In this document: positions 25,290 to 35,231 of the stretch, one piece after another
How positions within the stretch are numbered: position 1 is the stretch's first letter
How the letters are laid out: each line of letters begins with the position of its first letter
From: Mycobacterium gordonae
Lineage (GTDB): Bacteria > Actinomycetota > Actinomycetes > Mycobacteriales > Mycobacteriaceae
DNA: 64,000 nucleotides
Direction: 5' to 3'
Assembly: GCF_017086405.1 (NCBI RefSeq)
Contig: NZ_CP070973.1
Coordinates: 3,008,739 to 3,072,738 of the forward strand
Translations under genes and position numbers: made by a program
The notes under the pieces: generated by a model
What the model was told of the DNA's origin: nothing
Database searches by the model: none
Seen by the model: only the letters and a program-made list of their open reading frames with translations

Positions 25290-26971
25290 GTCATACCACC
25301 GTCGCTTGCCGGCGTGATTTCCTCGTGCCCGTTGCTGTGGGCGTCGTGGCCGCCGCCGCTACCGTTGCGGCGTTCACGCAGCGCGGTCAGGGCACGCTGC
25401 TCGCCGGCATGGGCGGCCTCGCGCAGCGCCGCTGCCTCGGCCGGTGGATCGGCGAACAGGAAGCTGCCCTGGCCGGGTCGCCCGCCAAGGCCGAGCTTGT
25501 TCATCCGCTTGGGAATCGGTGTGCCCTGGTATTCCAGCGGGATCGGGTGACCGGCTTCGTCGACCGCACCCAGCGGCTGGTGCAGTTCGACGTAGGCGCC
25601 GTGCGGCAGGCGTCTGATAATGCCCGTCTCGACGCCGTGTTCGAGCACGGCGCGGTCACTGCGCTGCAGGCTGATGCACCAGCGGTAGCTGATGAAGTAG
25701 ACGAAGGGCGGCAGCACCACCATCCCTATCCGGCCGATCCACGTCATCGCGTTCAATGAGATGTGGAACTGGTAGGCGATGATGTCGTTGAACGACGAGA
25801 ACGTCAGCACGATGTAGAACGCGATCGCCATTGCCCCGATCGACGTGCGCACCGGGACGTCGCGGGGACGCTGCAACAGGTTGTGGTGCGCGCGGTCACC
25901 GGTGAATCGCTTCTCCAGGAACGGATAGGCAACGAGGGCGCCCAGCATGACACCCATCAACACGGCGACGGCGACGGCGGCCGGAACGGTGTAGTGCCCG
26001 ATGTACAGCTCCCAGGCTGGCCACAGCCGGACCAGGCCGTCGGTCCACATCATGTAGAAGTCGGGCTGCGAGCCCGCCGCGACCTGAGAAGGCTTGTAGG
26101 GCCCCAGGTTCCAGATCGGGTTGATCTGCAGCAGCCCACCCATCAGGCCCAGCACTCCGACGATCGCGGCGAAGAAGGCACCCGACTTCACCGCGAACAC
26201 AGGCATCACCCGCACGCCGACGACATTGTGCTCGGTCCGGCGGGGACCCGGGAACTGGGTGTGCTTCTGGAACCACACCAGTGCCAGGTGCACGCCGATC
26301 AGCGCCAGCATGATTCCGGGGAAGACCAGTATGTGGATGGCGTACAGCCGCGGGATGAGGATGTTTCCCGGGAAGTCCCCGCCGAACAGCCCCCAGTGCA
26401 GCCAGGTGCCGATCACCGGAATTCCCAAGGTGATTGACGACAACGCCGCCCGCAGACCGGTGCCCGAGAGCAGGTCGTCGGGAAGTGAGTAACCGAAGAA
26501 GCCCTCGAACATGGCCAGGATCAGTAGCAATGACCCGACCACCCAGTTGGCCTCCCGGGGCCGCCGGAACGCGCCGGTGAAGAAGACGCGCGCCATGTGC
26601 ACCATGATCGAGGCGGCGAACATCAACGCGGCCCAGTGGTGCACCTGACGCACGAACAGCCCGCCCCGCACCTCGAAGGAAATGTTCAGTGCGGTTTCAT
26701 ACGCCCGCGACATTTCTACGCCGCGCAGCGGCTGATAGGCGCCGTTGTAGGTGACCTCGCTCATCGACGGGTCGAAGAACAGCGTCAGGTAGACCCCGGT
26801 CAACAGCAGCACGATGAAGCTGTAGAGCGCGATCTCGCCGAGCAGAAACGACCAGTGGGTGGGGAAGACCTTGTTCAGTTGGCGCCGTAGTGCCGCGGAC
26901 GGGTGATAGCGGGTGTCGACCTGGTCGGCCTGGCGGGCCAGCAACGCGCCGGCATCGATTTTCGGACTCAT
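25286..26971 (-). CDS. Second, stand-alone cytochrome bc1 subunit b (QcrB paralogue)
   Basis: 561 residues from ATG 26971 (start [14 protein letters not shown] matches remembered QcrB starts; an upstream ATG at 27016 adds 15 unlikely residues). A complete actinobacterial cytochrome b: candidate haem ligands His111/His125 and His213/His228, the quinol-site PDFY at 303-306 (where other families have PEWY), and the usual long cytosolic tail. It is not accompanied by qcrC, qcrA or ctaE, so it is separate from the normal qcrCAB operon, which must lie elsewhere. Compared from memory with M. tuberculosis QcrB, the block after MMWT (from about residue 310) differs most. It may replace or modify the main subunit under some condition. 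A divergent TetR gene lies 159 bases away. Confidence 0.9.
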   Translation of the reverse strand: MSPKIDAGALLARQADQVDTRYHPSAALRRQLNKVFPTHWSFLLGEIALYSFIVLLLTGVYLTLFFDPSMSEVTYNGAYQPLRGVEMSRAYETALNISFEVRGGLFVRQVHHWAALMFAASIMVHMARVFFTGAFRRPREANWVVGSLLLILAMFEGFFGYSLPDDLLSGTGLRAALSSITLGIPVIGTWLHWGLFGGDFPGNILIPRLYAIHILVFPGIMLALIGVHLALVWFQKHTQFPGPRRTEHNVVGVRVMPVFAVKSGAFFAAIVGVLGLMGGLLQINPIWNLGPYKPSQVAAGSQPDFYMMWTDGLVRLWPAWELYIGHYTVPAAVAVAVLMGVMLGALVAYPFLEKRFTGDRAHHNLLQRPRDVPVRTSIGAMAIAFYIVLTFSSFNDIIAYQFHISLNAMTWIGRIGMVVLPPFVYFISYRWCISLQRSDRAVLEHGVETGIIRRLPHGAYVELHQPLGAVDEAGHPIPLEYQGTPIPKRMNKLGLGGRPGQGSFLFADPPAEAAALREAAHAGEQRALTALRERRNGSGGGHDAHSNGHEEITPASDGGMT

Positions 26972-27022
26972 GGGCGAACCTTCTGACTCGGCAGCTTTGC
27001 AGTACAAATCTTCCATTAATGT

Positions 27023-27039
27023 ACTACTAGTTCAATAGT
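27023..27039. promoter_or_regulatory. Imperfect palindrome between qcrB paralogue and tetR
   Basis: ACTACTAGTTCAATAGT has outer arms ACTA and TAGT and includes the perfect hexamer ACTAGT at 27026-27031. It sits in the 159-base gap between the two divergent genes, in an AT-richer stretch that could hold promoters. TetR regulators often bind such sites next to their own gene. The symmetry is weak, so this is a suggestion only. Confidence 0.25.
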
Positions 27040-27130
27040 GAAAGGGCAATACGCTTCTGGCTGCGGTGTCCATCAGCTAGCTTTTTCCTGAACCATCTGC
27101 GAGAACTGGTAGCGGAAAGGACACGCATCG

Positions 27131-27709
27131 ATGGCCCCTGGCCGCGGTCCCCAGGCCGGCGAGACGGGCGAGGACGCCCGGATCGTCCGAACCCGGGCCG
27201 ACGTCGCGCGTACCGCCTTCGACGTGCTGGTGCGGGAGGGATCCGACGCGCTGACGCACGCCCATGTCGCCGAGCGGGCGGGATACTCCAAAACCACCCT
27301 CTACAAGCACTGGCCTACTCGGTTCGACCTCGCGGCCATTGCGCTGGAGGCCCTCGGCGAGGTCGAGCATCACCAGCCGACCGGCGATCTCCGCACCGAT
27401 CTGATCGGCGAGCTCACGACTTTCCGCCAGGCCGTGCTGGACCATCGGCTCGATCAGGTGCTTTCGGCGATGGCCCAGTGGGCGACCGACGACATGATGA
27501 GAGAAGTCCGCAACAAGATCAATACCGACGGACAGCGGACCATTCGCGGCATCCTGCAGGATGCCTTCGACGGTGCGGAATTGGAGGCGGCGATCTCGAT
27601 GCTTTCCGGCGTCGTCGCGTGCCCGTCGCTGATGTTCGGCACTCTGCCGGATGACGACGTCATCGGGGCGGCGGTGGACATGGTCCTGCGCAGTGCCCGC
27701 CGGTCTTGA
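27131..27709 (+). CDS. TetR-family transcriptional regulator
   Basis: 192 residues. The N-terminal helix-turn-helix (about 20-65) has the family pattern ARTAFDVLVREG and VAERAGYSKTTLYKHWPTR; the C-terminal domain is helical and specific to the subfamily, with a likely ligand pocket. It is divergent from the qcrB paralogue, which is its most likely target, and it ends 48 bases before fabG1, so the fabG1 promoter lies at or in its 3' end. No equivalent is remembered at this place in M. tuberculosis, where Rv1482c occupies the slot on the opposite strand. Confidence 0.85.
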   Translation: MAPGRGPQAGETGEDARIVRTRADVARTAFDVLVREGSDALTHAHVAERAGYSKTTLYKHWPTRFDLAAIALEALGEVEHHQPTGDLRTDLIGELTTFRQAVLDHRLDQVLSAMAQWATDDMMREVRNKINTDGQRTIRGILQDAFDGAELEAAISMLSGVVACPSLMFGTLPDDDVIGAAVDMVLRSARRS

Positions 27710-27742
27710 CGACGGCCCAATTTCGGCCCTACAGCGTCCAGG

Positions 27743-29356
<1,614 letters not shown>

Positions 29357-29362
29357 TACGCA

Positions 29363-30364
29363 ATGCAATTCGATGCGGTCCTGCTGCTGTCGTTCGGTGG
29401 GCCGGAAGGGCCCGACCAGGTCCGGCCGTTCCTGGAGAACGTCACCCGCGGCAGGAACGTGCCGCCGGAACGGCTGGATGACGTTGCCGAGCACTACCTG
29501 CATTTCGGCGGCGTCTCACCGATCAATGGCATCAATCGTGCGCTGATCGCCGAACTGCAGCGGCAACAGGGCCTGCCGGTGTATTTCGGCAACCGGAACT
29601 GGGCGCCCTTTGTCGAGGACACCGTTGCCACCATGCGCGACAACGGTATCCGTCGCGCCGCGACCTTCACCACGTCGGCGTGGAGTGGCTACTCCAGCTG
29701 TACCCAGTACGTCGAGGACATCGCCCGGGCGCGGGCGGCGGCCGGTGCCGGGGCGCCGGAGCTGGTGAAGCTGCGGACCTACTTCGACCACCCGCTCTTC
29801 ATCGAGATGTTCGCCGACGCGGTCCGCGCCGCGGCCGCGACTGTGCCACACGACGCGCGCCTGGTGTTCACCGCGCACTCGATTCCCACGGCCGCCGATC
29901 AGCGTTGCGGGCCCAACCTCTACAGCCGCCAAGTCGCCTATGCGGCAGGGCTGGTTGCGTCAGCGGTCGGGTATTCCGAACACGATCTGGTTTGGCAGTC
30001 GCGCTCTGGACCACCGCAGGTGCCATGGCTGGAGCCGGATGTCGGCGATCATCTCACGGCGCTGGCCGATGCCGGCACGGAGGCCGTGATCGTTTGTCCG
30101 ATTGGCTTTGTCGCCGACCACATCGAGGTGGTGTGGGATCTAGACCACGAGTTGCGTTTGCAGGCCAACGAACTGGGCATCGCGCTGGCTCGCGCCGGGA
30201 CGCCCAATGCTGATCCGCGATTCGCCCGCCTGGCAATCGATTTGATCGACGAGCTGCGCGCCGGCCGGGAGCCGGTGCGGATCGCCGGCCCCAGCCCGGT
30301 GCCCGGCTGTCTGGGCAGTATCGACGGCGACCCGTGCCGTCCGCCGCACTGCGCAGCGGGCTAG
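29363..30364 (+). CDS. hemH: Ferrochelatase HemH (also called hemZ)
   Basis: 333 residues. Inserts iron in the last steps of haem synthesis (coproporphyrin-dependent route in actinobacteria). The metal-site histidine is in FTAHSIP near residue 173. It carries an internal cysteine in QRCGPN (about 182) and three more near the C-terminus (GCLGS, DPC, PHC), the set that binds a [2Fe-2S] cluster in actinobacterial ferrochelatases. It starts six bases after inhA, so is part of that operon; order fabG1-inhA-hemH matches M. tuberculosis. Confidence 0.95.
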   Translation: MQFDAVLLLSFGGPEGPDQVRPFLENVTRGRNVPPERLDDVAEHYLHFGGVSPINGINRALIAELQRQQGLPVYFGNRNWAPFVEDTVATMRDNGIRRAATFTTSAWSGYSSCTQYVEDIARARAAAGAGAPELVKLRTYFDHPLFIEMFADAVRAAAATVPHDARLVFTAHSIPTAADQRCGPNLYSRQVAYAAGLVASAVGYSEHDLVWQSRSGPPQVPWLEPDVGDHLTALADAGTEAVIVCPIGFVADHIEVVWDLDHELRLQANELGIALARAGTPNADPRFARLAIDLIDELRAGREPVRIAGPSPVPGCLGSIDGDPCRPPHCAAG

Positions 30365-30367
30365 TTG

Positions 30368-31264
30368 CTAGTCCGTCCAGGCGGAATGCAGGATGGCGTC
30401 GACCGCCGCCATGCGCGCCGACCGCACGACAGCGGTCAACGGCCGCAACGCATTGTTGGCGATCTGACCTTCTGACGACGATTGCGCGCCGATCAGTTCC
30501 GGGGCGGCGGTCATGCGGTCTGGTAGCCGGCTGAGCCCGGCGCTGACCGCGATGATCGCGTCGACATGCGCCGCGTTCTCCAGCACACGCAGCGCACGTG
30601 ACGGCGCATGATCGGGAACCCGGTGTTGCCGTTGCGATTCCAGCAATTGCTCGACCAGGCCACGTGGGTTGTCGACACCACTGGACGATCCCAGACCCAT
30701 CACGCCCAGTGCGTCGGCGGCTGAACGCACCGCGGAGCGCAGCTCGTATTCGGCGCCGCCGAGGTCGTGACAGTCGTAGGCCGGAGGCCCGGGGAGCGAG
30801 TACACCATCCATGTGAGCGCACACAATTCGGGCTCGCCTGCCCCGTCCTTGTCTTCGCAATCGCTGTAGGTGAAATCGGGGACAAGGCCGATCGCGGTGT
30901 GCGGGTCGGTCGGATGGCTGATGATCACGGCTTCACCGGCGGTCAGCGCGTCGGCCGCGAACTGCGTTCCTGCGAAAAGGCCGCGTACATCGCCGGGTAC
31001 CGGCAGGACCACGTTGATGGTGCCGCGCAGCGACGCCGTCGAGCGGCCGACCGCCCCCCGCAATGTCTGCAGTAGGCAAACCGTACCGGCCTCGTTCACA
31101 TCGGGCCAGGGCAGGCCGGTGTGGCCCGCGGCGACGGCATCATACGCGGCCACCGATTGCCTTGGCGCCCAGAGAGATAACGCGTCCAGGACGTCGTCGG
31201 GCGCGGCCTTGCCGGCGAGCCAGGCGTTGGCCCACATGGACAGCGAAACACTTGGGCACCACAT
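30368..31264 (-). CDS. Conserved hypothetical protein (Rv1486c-like)
   Basis: 298 residues from ATG 31264 (preceded by GAGGTC). The same frame stays open far upstream, antisense to the NfeD and stomatin genes, but that part is a shadow. The protein is soluble with no recognised catalytic motif; segments such as [29 protein letters not shown] and PVPGDVRGL recall Rv1486c of M. tuberculosis, at the same place and strand. Its end lies 4 bases from the hemH stop, so the genes converge with no room for a terminator. Function unknown. Confidence 0.85.
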   Translation of the reverse strand: MWCPSVSLSMWANAWLAGKAAPDDVLDALSLWAPRQSVAAYDAVAAGHTGLPWPDVNEAGTVCLLQTLRGAVGRSTASLRGTINVVLPVPGDVRGLFAGTQFAADALTAGEAVIISHPTDPHTAIGLVPDFTYSDCEDKDGAGEPELCALTWMVYSLPGPPAYDCHDLGGAEYELRSAVRSAADALGVMGLGSSSGVDNPRGLVEQLLESQRQHRVPDHAPSRALRVLENAAHVDAIIAVSAGLSRLPDRMTAAPELIGAQSSSEGQIANNALRPLTAVVRSARMAAVDAILHSAWTD

Positions 31265-31321
31265 GACCTCGCAGTGTAGTTGTTCACCGCCACTGAGGTG
31301 GATCACGCGTATTCTGTGCCC

Positions 31322-31756
31322 ATGCCTGCCGCGCTGATCTGGCTGATCGCCGCACTGCTGCTCGCTGGTGCCGAAGCGCTCACCGGGGACATGTTCTTGC
31401 TGATGCTGGGCGGTGGCGCCCTGGCCGCGGCCGGCACCAGCTGGCTGACCGACTGGCCGGTGTGGGCCGACGGACTGGTGTTCCTGATCGTGTCGGTGCT
31501 GCTGCTGGCTGTGGTGCGGCCGGAGCTCAGGCGGCGGCTGACGTCGGCCAAGGCTCCGGCCATGGGCATCAAGGCCCTCGAGGGCAAGAAGGCGTTGGTG
31601 CTCGACCGGGTGGCCCGTGACGAGGGGCAGGTGAAGCTGGACGGGCAGGTGTGGACAGCGCGCCCGCTCAATGACACCGACGTGTACGAACCCGGACAGT
31701 CGGTGACCGTCGTGAAGATCGACGGCGCCACTGCGGTGGTCTTCCAAAGTTTGTAA
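31322..31756 (+). CDS. NfeD-family membrane protein (Rv1487-like)
   Basis: 144 residues from ATG 31322, giving the start MPAALIWL. Two to three membrane segments (about 3-22, 27-45 and 50-68) precede a C-terminal OB-fold domain (about 80-144: [31 protein letters not shown]). NfeD proteins pair with stomatin-like proteins, and that gene follows after 33 bases. The pair is thought to organise membrane domains or regulate membrane proteolysis; the exact role in mycobacteria is not established. Confidence 0.92.
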   Translation: MPAALIWLIAALLLAGAEALTGDMFLLMLGGGALAAAGTSWLTDWPVWADGLVFLIVSVLLLAVVRPELRRRLTSAKAPAMGIKALEGKKALVLDRVARDEGQVKLDGQVWTARPLNDTDVYEPGQSVTVVKIDGATAVVFQSL

Positions 31757-31789
31757 GAGTTCGTTGGGCTTTCGAGAAAGGGAATCCCG

Positions 31790-32935
31790 GTGGAAGGTGC
31801 GGTAGCTGGTCTGGTGTTGCTGGCCGTTCTGGTGATCTTTGCGATCATCGTGGTGGCCAAGTCGGTCGCGTTGATCCCGCAGGCCGAGGCCGCGGTCATC
31901 GAGCGGCTGGGTAGGTACAGCCGCACGGTCAGCGGTCAGTTGACCCTGTTGGTGCCGTTCATCGACCGCGTCCGGGCGCGGGTGGACCTGCGTGAGCGGG
32001 TGGTTTCGTTCCCACCGCAGCCCGTCATCACCGAGGACAACCTCACCCTCAACATCGACACCGTCGTCTACTTCCAGGTGACTGTGCCGCAGGCGGCGGT
32101 GTACGAGATCAGCAACTACATCGTCGGCGTCGAGCAACTGACCACCACGACGCTGCGCAACGTGGTCGGCGGCATGACCCTCGAGCAGACCCTGACCTCC
32201 CGCGACCAGATCAACGCTCAGCTGCGCGGCGTGCTCGACGAGGCGACCGGTCGCTGGGGTCTGCGGGTCGCCCGGGTGGAGTTGCGCAGCATCGACCCGC
32301 CGCCGTCGATCCAGGCCTCGATGGAGAAGCAGATGAAGGCCGACCGTGAGAAGCGCGCGATGATCCTGACCGCCGAGGGCACCAGACAAGCGGCGATCAT
32401 GCAGGCCGAAGGGCAGAAGGCCTCTCAGATCCTGGCTGCCGAGGGCGCCAAGCAGGCCGCTATCCTGTCCGCCGAAGCCGATCGGCAGTCGCGGGTGCTG
32501 CGTGCCCAGGGCGAGCGCGCCGCCGCCTACCTGCGGGCTCAAGGTGAGGCCAAGGCCATCGAGAAGACGTTCGCCGCCATCAAGGCCGGCCGGCCCACGC
32601 CCGAGATGCTGGCCTACCAATATCTGCAGACGTTGCCGGAGATGGCGCGCGGCGACGCCAACAAAGTCTGGGTCGTGCCCAGCGATTTCAATGCGGCGTT
32701 GCAGGGCTTCACCCGCCTGCTGGGCAAGCCCGGCGAGGACGGGGTGTTCCGGTTCGAGCCGTCTCCTGTTGACGAGCCACCCAGGCACGCCGCCGGCGCT
32801 GACGATGCCGATGTTGCCGACTGGTTCTCCACCGAGACCGATCCGACGGTCGCTCAGGCGGTTGCCAAGGCGGAGGCGATAGCCAACAAGCCGGTGGAGC
32901 GCCCACTGGGCGGGCCCCCGGAGTTGCGTCAATAG
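31790..32935 (+). CDS. Stomatin/Band 7 (SPFH) protein (Rv1488-like)
   Basis: 381 residues from a GTG. One N-terminal membrane segment (about 5-25), then the SPFH domain (about 25-180: [45 protein letters not shown]), then an alanine/glutamate/glutamine-rich coiled coil (about 180-265) with repeated AEGxKQAAI units typical of stomatins, and a variable tail. It forms large membrane-bound assemblies and works with the NfeD protein encoded just upstream. Confidence 0.94.
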   Translation: MEGAVAGLVLLAVLVIFAIIVVAKSVALIPQAEAAVIERLGRYSRTVSGQLTLLVPFIDRVRARVDLRERVVSFPPQPVITEDNLTLNIDTVVYFQVTVPQAAVYEISNYIVGVEQLTTTTLRNVVGGMTLEQTLTSRDQINAQLRGVLDEATGRWGLRVARVELRSIDPPPSIQASMEKQMKADREKRAMILTAEGTRQAAIMQAEGQKASQILAAEGAKQAAILSAEADRQSRVLRAQGERAAAYLRAQGEAKAIEKTFAAIKAGRPTPEMLAYQYLQTLPEMARGDANKVWVVPSDFNAALQGFTRLLGKPGEDGVFRFEPSPVDEPPRHAAGADDADVADWFSTETDPTVAQAVAKAEAIANKPVERPLGGPPELRQ

Positions 32936-32944
32936 GATTGACGG

Positions 32945-33301
32945 ATGAGCACTTTGACTTCACCCAAGACCTATGCGGCGCTCGCGACGTTCCACGCTGT
33001 GGACGCGGTAGCGTGCGCCGTGCAGGTGCCCCCGATCAAGAAGGTGTTGGACACCGTCGAAGTGCCCGAGAACGTCCGCCCGGTCCTGCCGGTGGTGAAG
33101 GCGGCCGCCGCGGTGGGGTTGGCGTCGGTCACCCGGTTCCCGGGGCTGGCCAGGCTGACCACGGCGATGCTCACCGTGTATTTCGTGCTGGCCGTGGGCG
33201 CCCATATCCGGGTCCGGGACAAGGTGGCCAATGCGCTTCCGGCGGTGTTCTTCCTGGCGCTGTTCGCGGCGATGACGGCGAAGGTACCACGGGACGCTTA
33301 G
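32945..33301 (+). CDS. DoxX-like small membrane protein (Rv1489-like)
   Basis: 118 residues with about four short membrane segments, including regions near 15-35, 50-68, 72-90 and 98-112. The pattern (small, polytopic, GxHxRVRD-like loop GAHIRVRDK) fits the DoxX-like family. Starts 9 bases after the stomatin stop and may be in that operon. The stop TAG shares bases with the stop of a small opposite-strand frame (TTAG). Function unknown. Confidence 0.82.
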   Translation: MSTLTSPKTYAALATFHAVDAVACAVQVPPIKKVLDTVEVPENVRPVLPVVKAAAAVGLASVTRFPGLARLTTAMLTVYFVLAVGAHIRVRDKVANALPAVFFLALFAAMTAKVPRDA

Positions 33302-33534
33302 TTCAGCCGTACCTCGAGCGTCTCTTCGAGCACGCGCTTGAAGTTCTGCCATGCGCGCGGGTAGCGGGCACGGTAATCCGCCAACACCCGGTCGACCCCC
33401 CGCTGGCTGAGGATCCGTGCCCACCCGACGGGCGTCCGACGTGCTCGGGCACTCAGCGTCGGGGATCCTCCTCGTCTCGCGGGTGCCACGCGCTTCGCCG
33501 CTGGCCGCGAGGGTGCGCTGAGGTGCAGCGACAC
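33298..33534 (-). CDS. Possible small basic protein, uncertain
   Basis: 78 residues from GTG 33534. The C-terminal 38 residues (RILSQRGVDRVLADYRARYP onward, ending ETLEVRLN) have a normal, protein-like composition, while the N-terminal half is arginine/alanine-rich and could be non-coding. No family was recognised. It ends tail to tail with the DoxX-like gene and lies downstream of the frameshifted membrane-protein gene. A small hypothetical gene (Rv1489A) is remembered near this place in M. tuberculosis, but homology could not be checked. The rest of the gap up to 33589 shows nothing else. Confidence 0.3.
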   Translation of the reverse strand: MSLHLSAPSRPAAKRVAPARRGGSPTLSARARRTPVGWARILSQRGVDRVLADYRARYPRAWQNFKRVLEETLEVRLN

Positions 33535-33589
33535 GCCGGTGGGTGCGGCATTTTGTGCACCCTCGCGGCTGGACGGGGACGGGAGAGGG

Positions 33590-34109
33590 CTACCGCGGCG
33601 CGGTCGGCGACGCGCTCGGCGCGGCCGAAGGAGGTGCCGGCACCTGTCCCGGTGCAGGCGGCTGCTGCCCACCCGGGCCACCCGGCCCCATCGGACCGGG
33701 AAACGGCGGCCGCATCCCGGGGCCGCGCGGCCCCATGGGCGGTGCCATGCCGAGCGGCCCCTTGGGTCCGGCCATCGGACCGCCCGGACCGCCCGGACCG
33801 CCGGGACCACCCGGTCCGCCGGGCGGCATGAAACCGTAGTGCGATGCGCCGGCCGGGCCGAACCCTGGGCCAGGGGCGGCGGGGAGGCCCGAAGCCGAAA
33901 GCCATGATCAGAAATGCGGCGCCCGCGGTGAAGAAAGCACCGAAGAGCCCGCCAACGAGGCCGGCGCCAAGCACCACTCGCGTGGAATGACGGCGTTTCT
34001 CCGCCACCACGGGTGTAACGGGTGTAACGGGTGTAACGGGTGCGACGGGCGACGCGGGCTCGGGCACGGCGGCTGACGAGTCAGTCGTCGTGGTGTGGTC
34101 GGCGGTCAT
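33590..34109 (-). pseudogene. Frameshifted proline/glycine-rich small membrane protein
   Basis: From ATG 34109 (GAGGAG site upstream) the frame encodes a short cytosolic start with a Thr-Pro-Val repeat, then RRHSTRVVLGAG and a membrane segment (about 35-60) ending AFGFGPP. The frame then runs on as arginine-rich nonsense. In the +1 frame the sequence continues naturally as APGPGFGPAG, GFMPPGG and collagen-like GGP repeats, ending at 33590. The break falls in a short C run near 33884-33890, so one extra base (real or a sequencing error) explains it. Repaired, it would be a single-pass protein of about 170 residues with a proline/glycine-rich outer tail, paralogous to the gene at 34182-34457. 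Confidence 0.6.
34012..34038. repeat. Tandem 9-base repeat, three units
   Basis: The unit GGTGTAACG occurs three times in a row and, on the minus strand, encodes the Thr-Pro-Val repeats near the start of the frameshifted small membrane protein. Such in-frame repeats can vary in number between strains. Confidence 0.6.
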
Positions 34110-34181
34110 GAGACTCCTCACGTCGTCGGATTGGTGGTAATCGCGACGGTAGAAGCCGAACTTGAAGTGGATCTGAAGAAA

Positions 34182-34457
34182 TCAAGGCGGCCCGGGCGGC
34201 ACGGGCAGCGAGGGCCGCTCGGGCAGCAGGCCGGGCGACGTCGACGTCGGCGCGATGGTGGACGGCGGCGGCGCCGGCGCCGAGGAGAGCTGCGGGTACG
34301 GCGGTGGGGGCAACTGGACGCGGACAGTGAAAACCAGGCCGGTCACCGCGAAGGCGGCCGCCGCGCCGAGAGCCACGCCGGCGAGCCCGGCGCCGACCAG
34401 CGCGCCGGTGGAATGCCGACGAGGTGGTGCTGGATTGTTGCTGACGTCGGAGTTCAT
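34182..34457 (-). CDS. Proline-rich small membrane protein
   Basis: 91 residues from ATG 34457. Cytosolic start of about 15 residues with PPRRHST, one membrane segment (about 18-42, GALVGAGLAGVALGAAAAFAV), then a proline-rich outer tail (QLPPPPYPQ onward, ending PVPPGPP). The RRHST-membrane segment-proline tail plan is shared with the frameshifted gene at 33590-34109, so the two are tandem paralogues. It is divergent from the response regulator with only 78 bases between, suggesting joint control. Longer in-frame extensions upstream run antisense through the regulator gene and are not real. Function unknown. Confidence 0.65.
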   Translation of the reverse strand: MNSDVSNNPAPPRRHSTGALVGAGLAGVALGAAAAFAVTGLVFTVRVQLPPPPYPQLSSAPAPPPSTIAPTSTSPGLLPERPSLPVPPGPP

Positions 34458-34535
34458 ACGGGGATTGTGCGCTGCCACCGTGAAATACCGCCGGAAATTC
34501 GCGGGCACGTCACGGTCGCGACTAAGAATGGGGGC

Positions 34536-35231
34536 ATGACGACGGATCAGTTCAGTGTCGGCACGCCGCGCGTACTGGTGGTCGAGGACTCCGAAACCAT
34601 CCGGGAAATGGTCAGCGAAGCATTGACCGATGCCGGGTATCACACCGACACCCGTTGCGATGGAACAGGATTGGAGCAAACACTGGCGGGTCTGCGGCCC
34701 GATCTGGTGGTGCTCGACATCATGCTGCCGGGACGGGACGGATTCGAACTCATCGACGTCGTCCGCGAGTACGGGGACGTCGGAATCGTGTTGATCACCG
34801 CCCGCGACGGGCTGCCGGACCGGTTGCGGGGCCTCGACGGCGGCGCCGACGACTACGTCGTCAAACCCTTCGAGCTCGCCGAGCTGGTGTCGCGGGTGGG
34901 CGCGGTGCTGCGGCGGCGAGGGCGACTGCCCACGGTGGTGCGGTTCGGCGATGTGATCCTCGACGCCGAGGCCGGCGTGGCGGCTCGCGACGGACACCCG
35001 CTGGACTTGACGGCCACCGAATTGCGGTTGCTGCAATTCCTGATCGAGCAGCGCGGCCGGATCGTCAGTGCCAATCAGATCCTCAACGCTGTCTGGGGTT
35101 ACGACGCCTACGACGCGAACCTGGTGCAGGTGCACGTCAGTAGCCTGCGGCGCAAGCTCGAGACTTACGGGCCACGGATCGTGCAGACCGTCCGCGGCAT
35201 CGGCTACCGCCTGCAGCCGCAGCGATCATGA
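34536..35231 (+). CDS. OmpR-family response regulator
   Basis: 231 residues from ATG 34536. Receiver domain with acidic pocket VVEDSE (about 15-20), phospho-acceptor Asp61 in VVLDIMLPGRDG and the KPFE loop near 111; the C-terminal winged helix (about 130-231) has TATELRLLQFL and YRL end typical of OmpR/PhoB. Its stop overlaps the sensor-kinase start (ATGA). No equivalent is remembered at this place in M. tuberculosis, so the system is an insert relative to it. It probably controls the divergent small membrane protein and/or the protease downstream; no binding site was identified. Confidence 0.92.
   Translation: MTTDQFSVGTPRVLVVEDSETIREMVSEALTDAGYHTDTRCDGTGLEQTLAGLRPDLVVLDIMLPGRDGFELIDVVREYGDVGIVLITARDGLPDRLRGLDGGADDYVVKPFELAELVSRVGAVLRRRGRLPTVVRFGDVILDAEAGVAARDGHPLDLTATELRLLQFLIEQRGRIVSANQILNAVWGYDAYDANLVQVHVSSLRRKLETYGPRIVQTVRGIGYRLQPQRS

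Noticed and set aside
31265..32932. Upstream extension of the Rv1486c-like frame to 854 codons
   Set aside because: The extension is antisense to the NfeD and stomatin genes, both of which have clear family motifs; the real start is ATG 31264.
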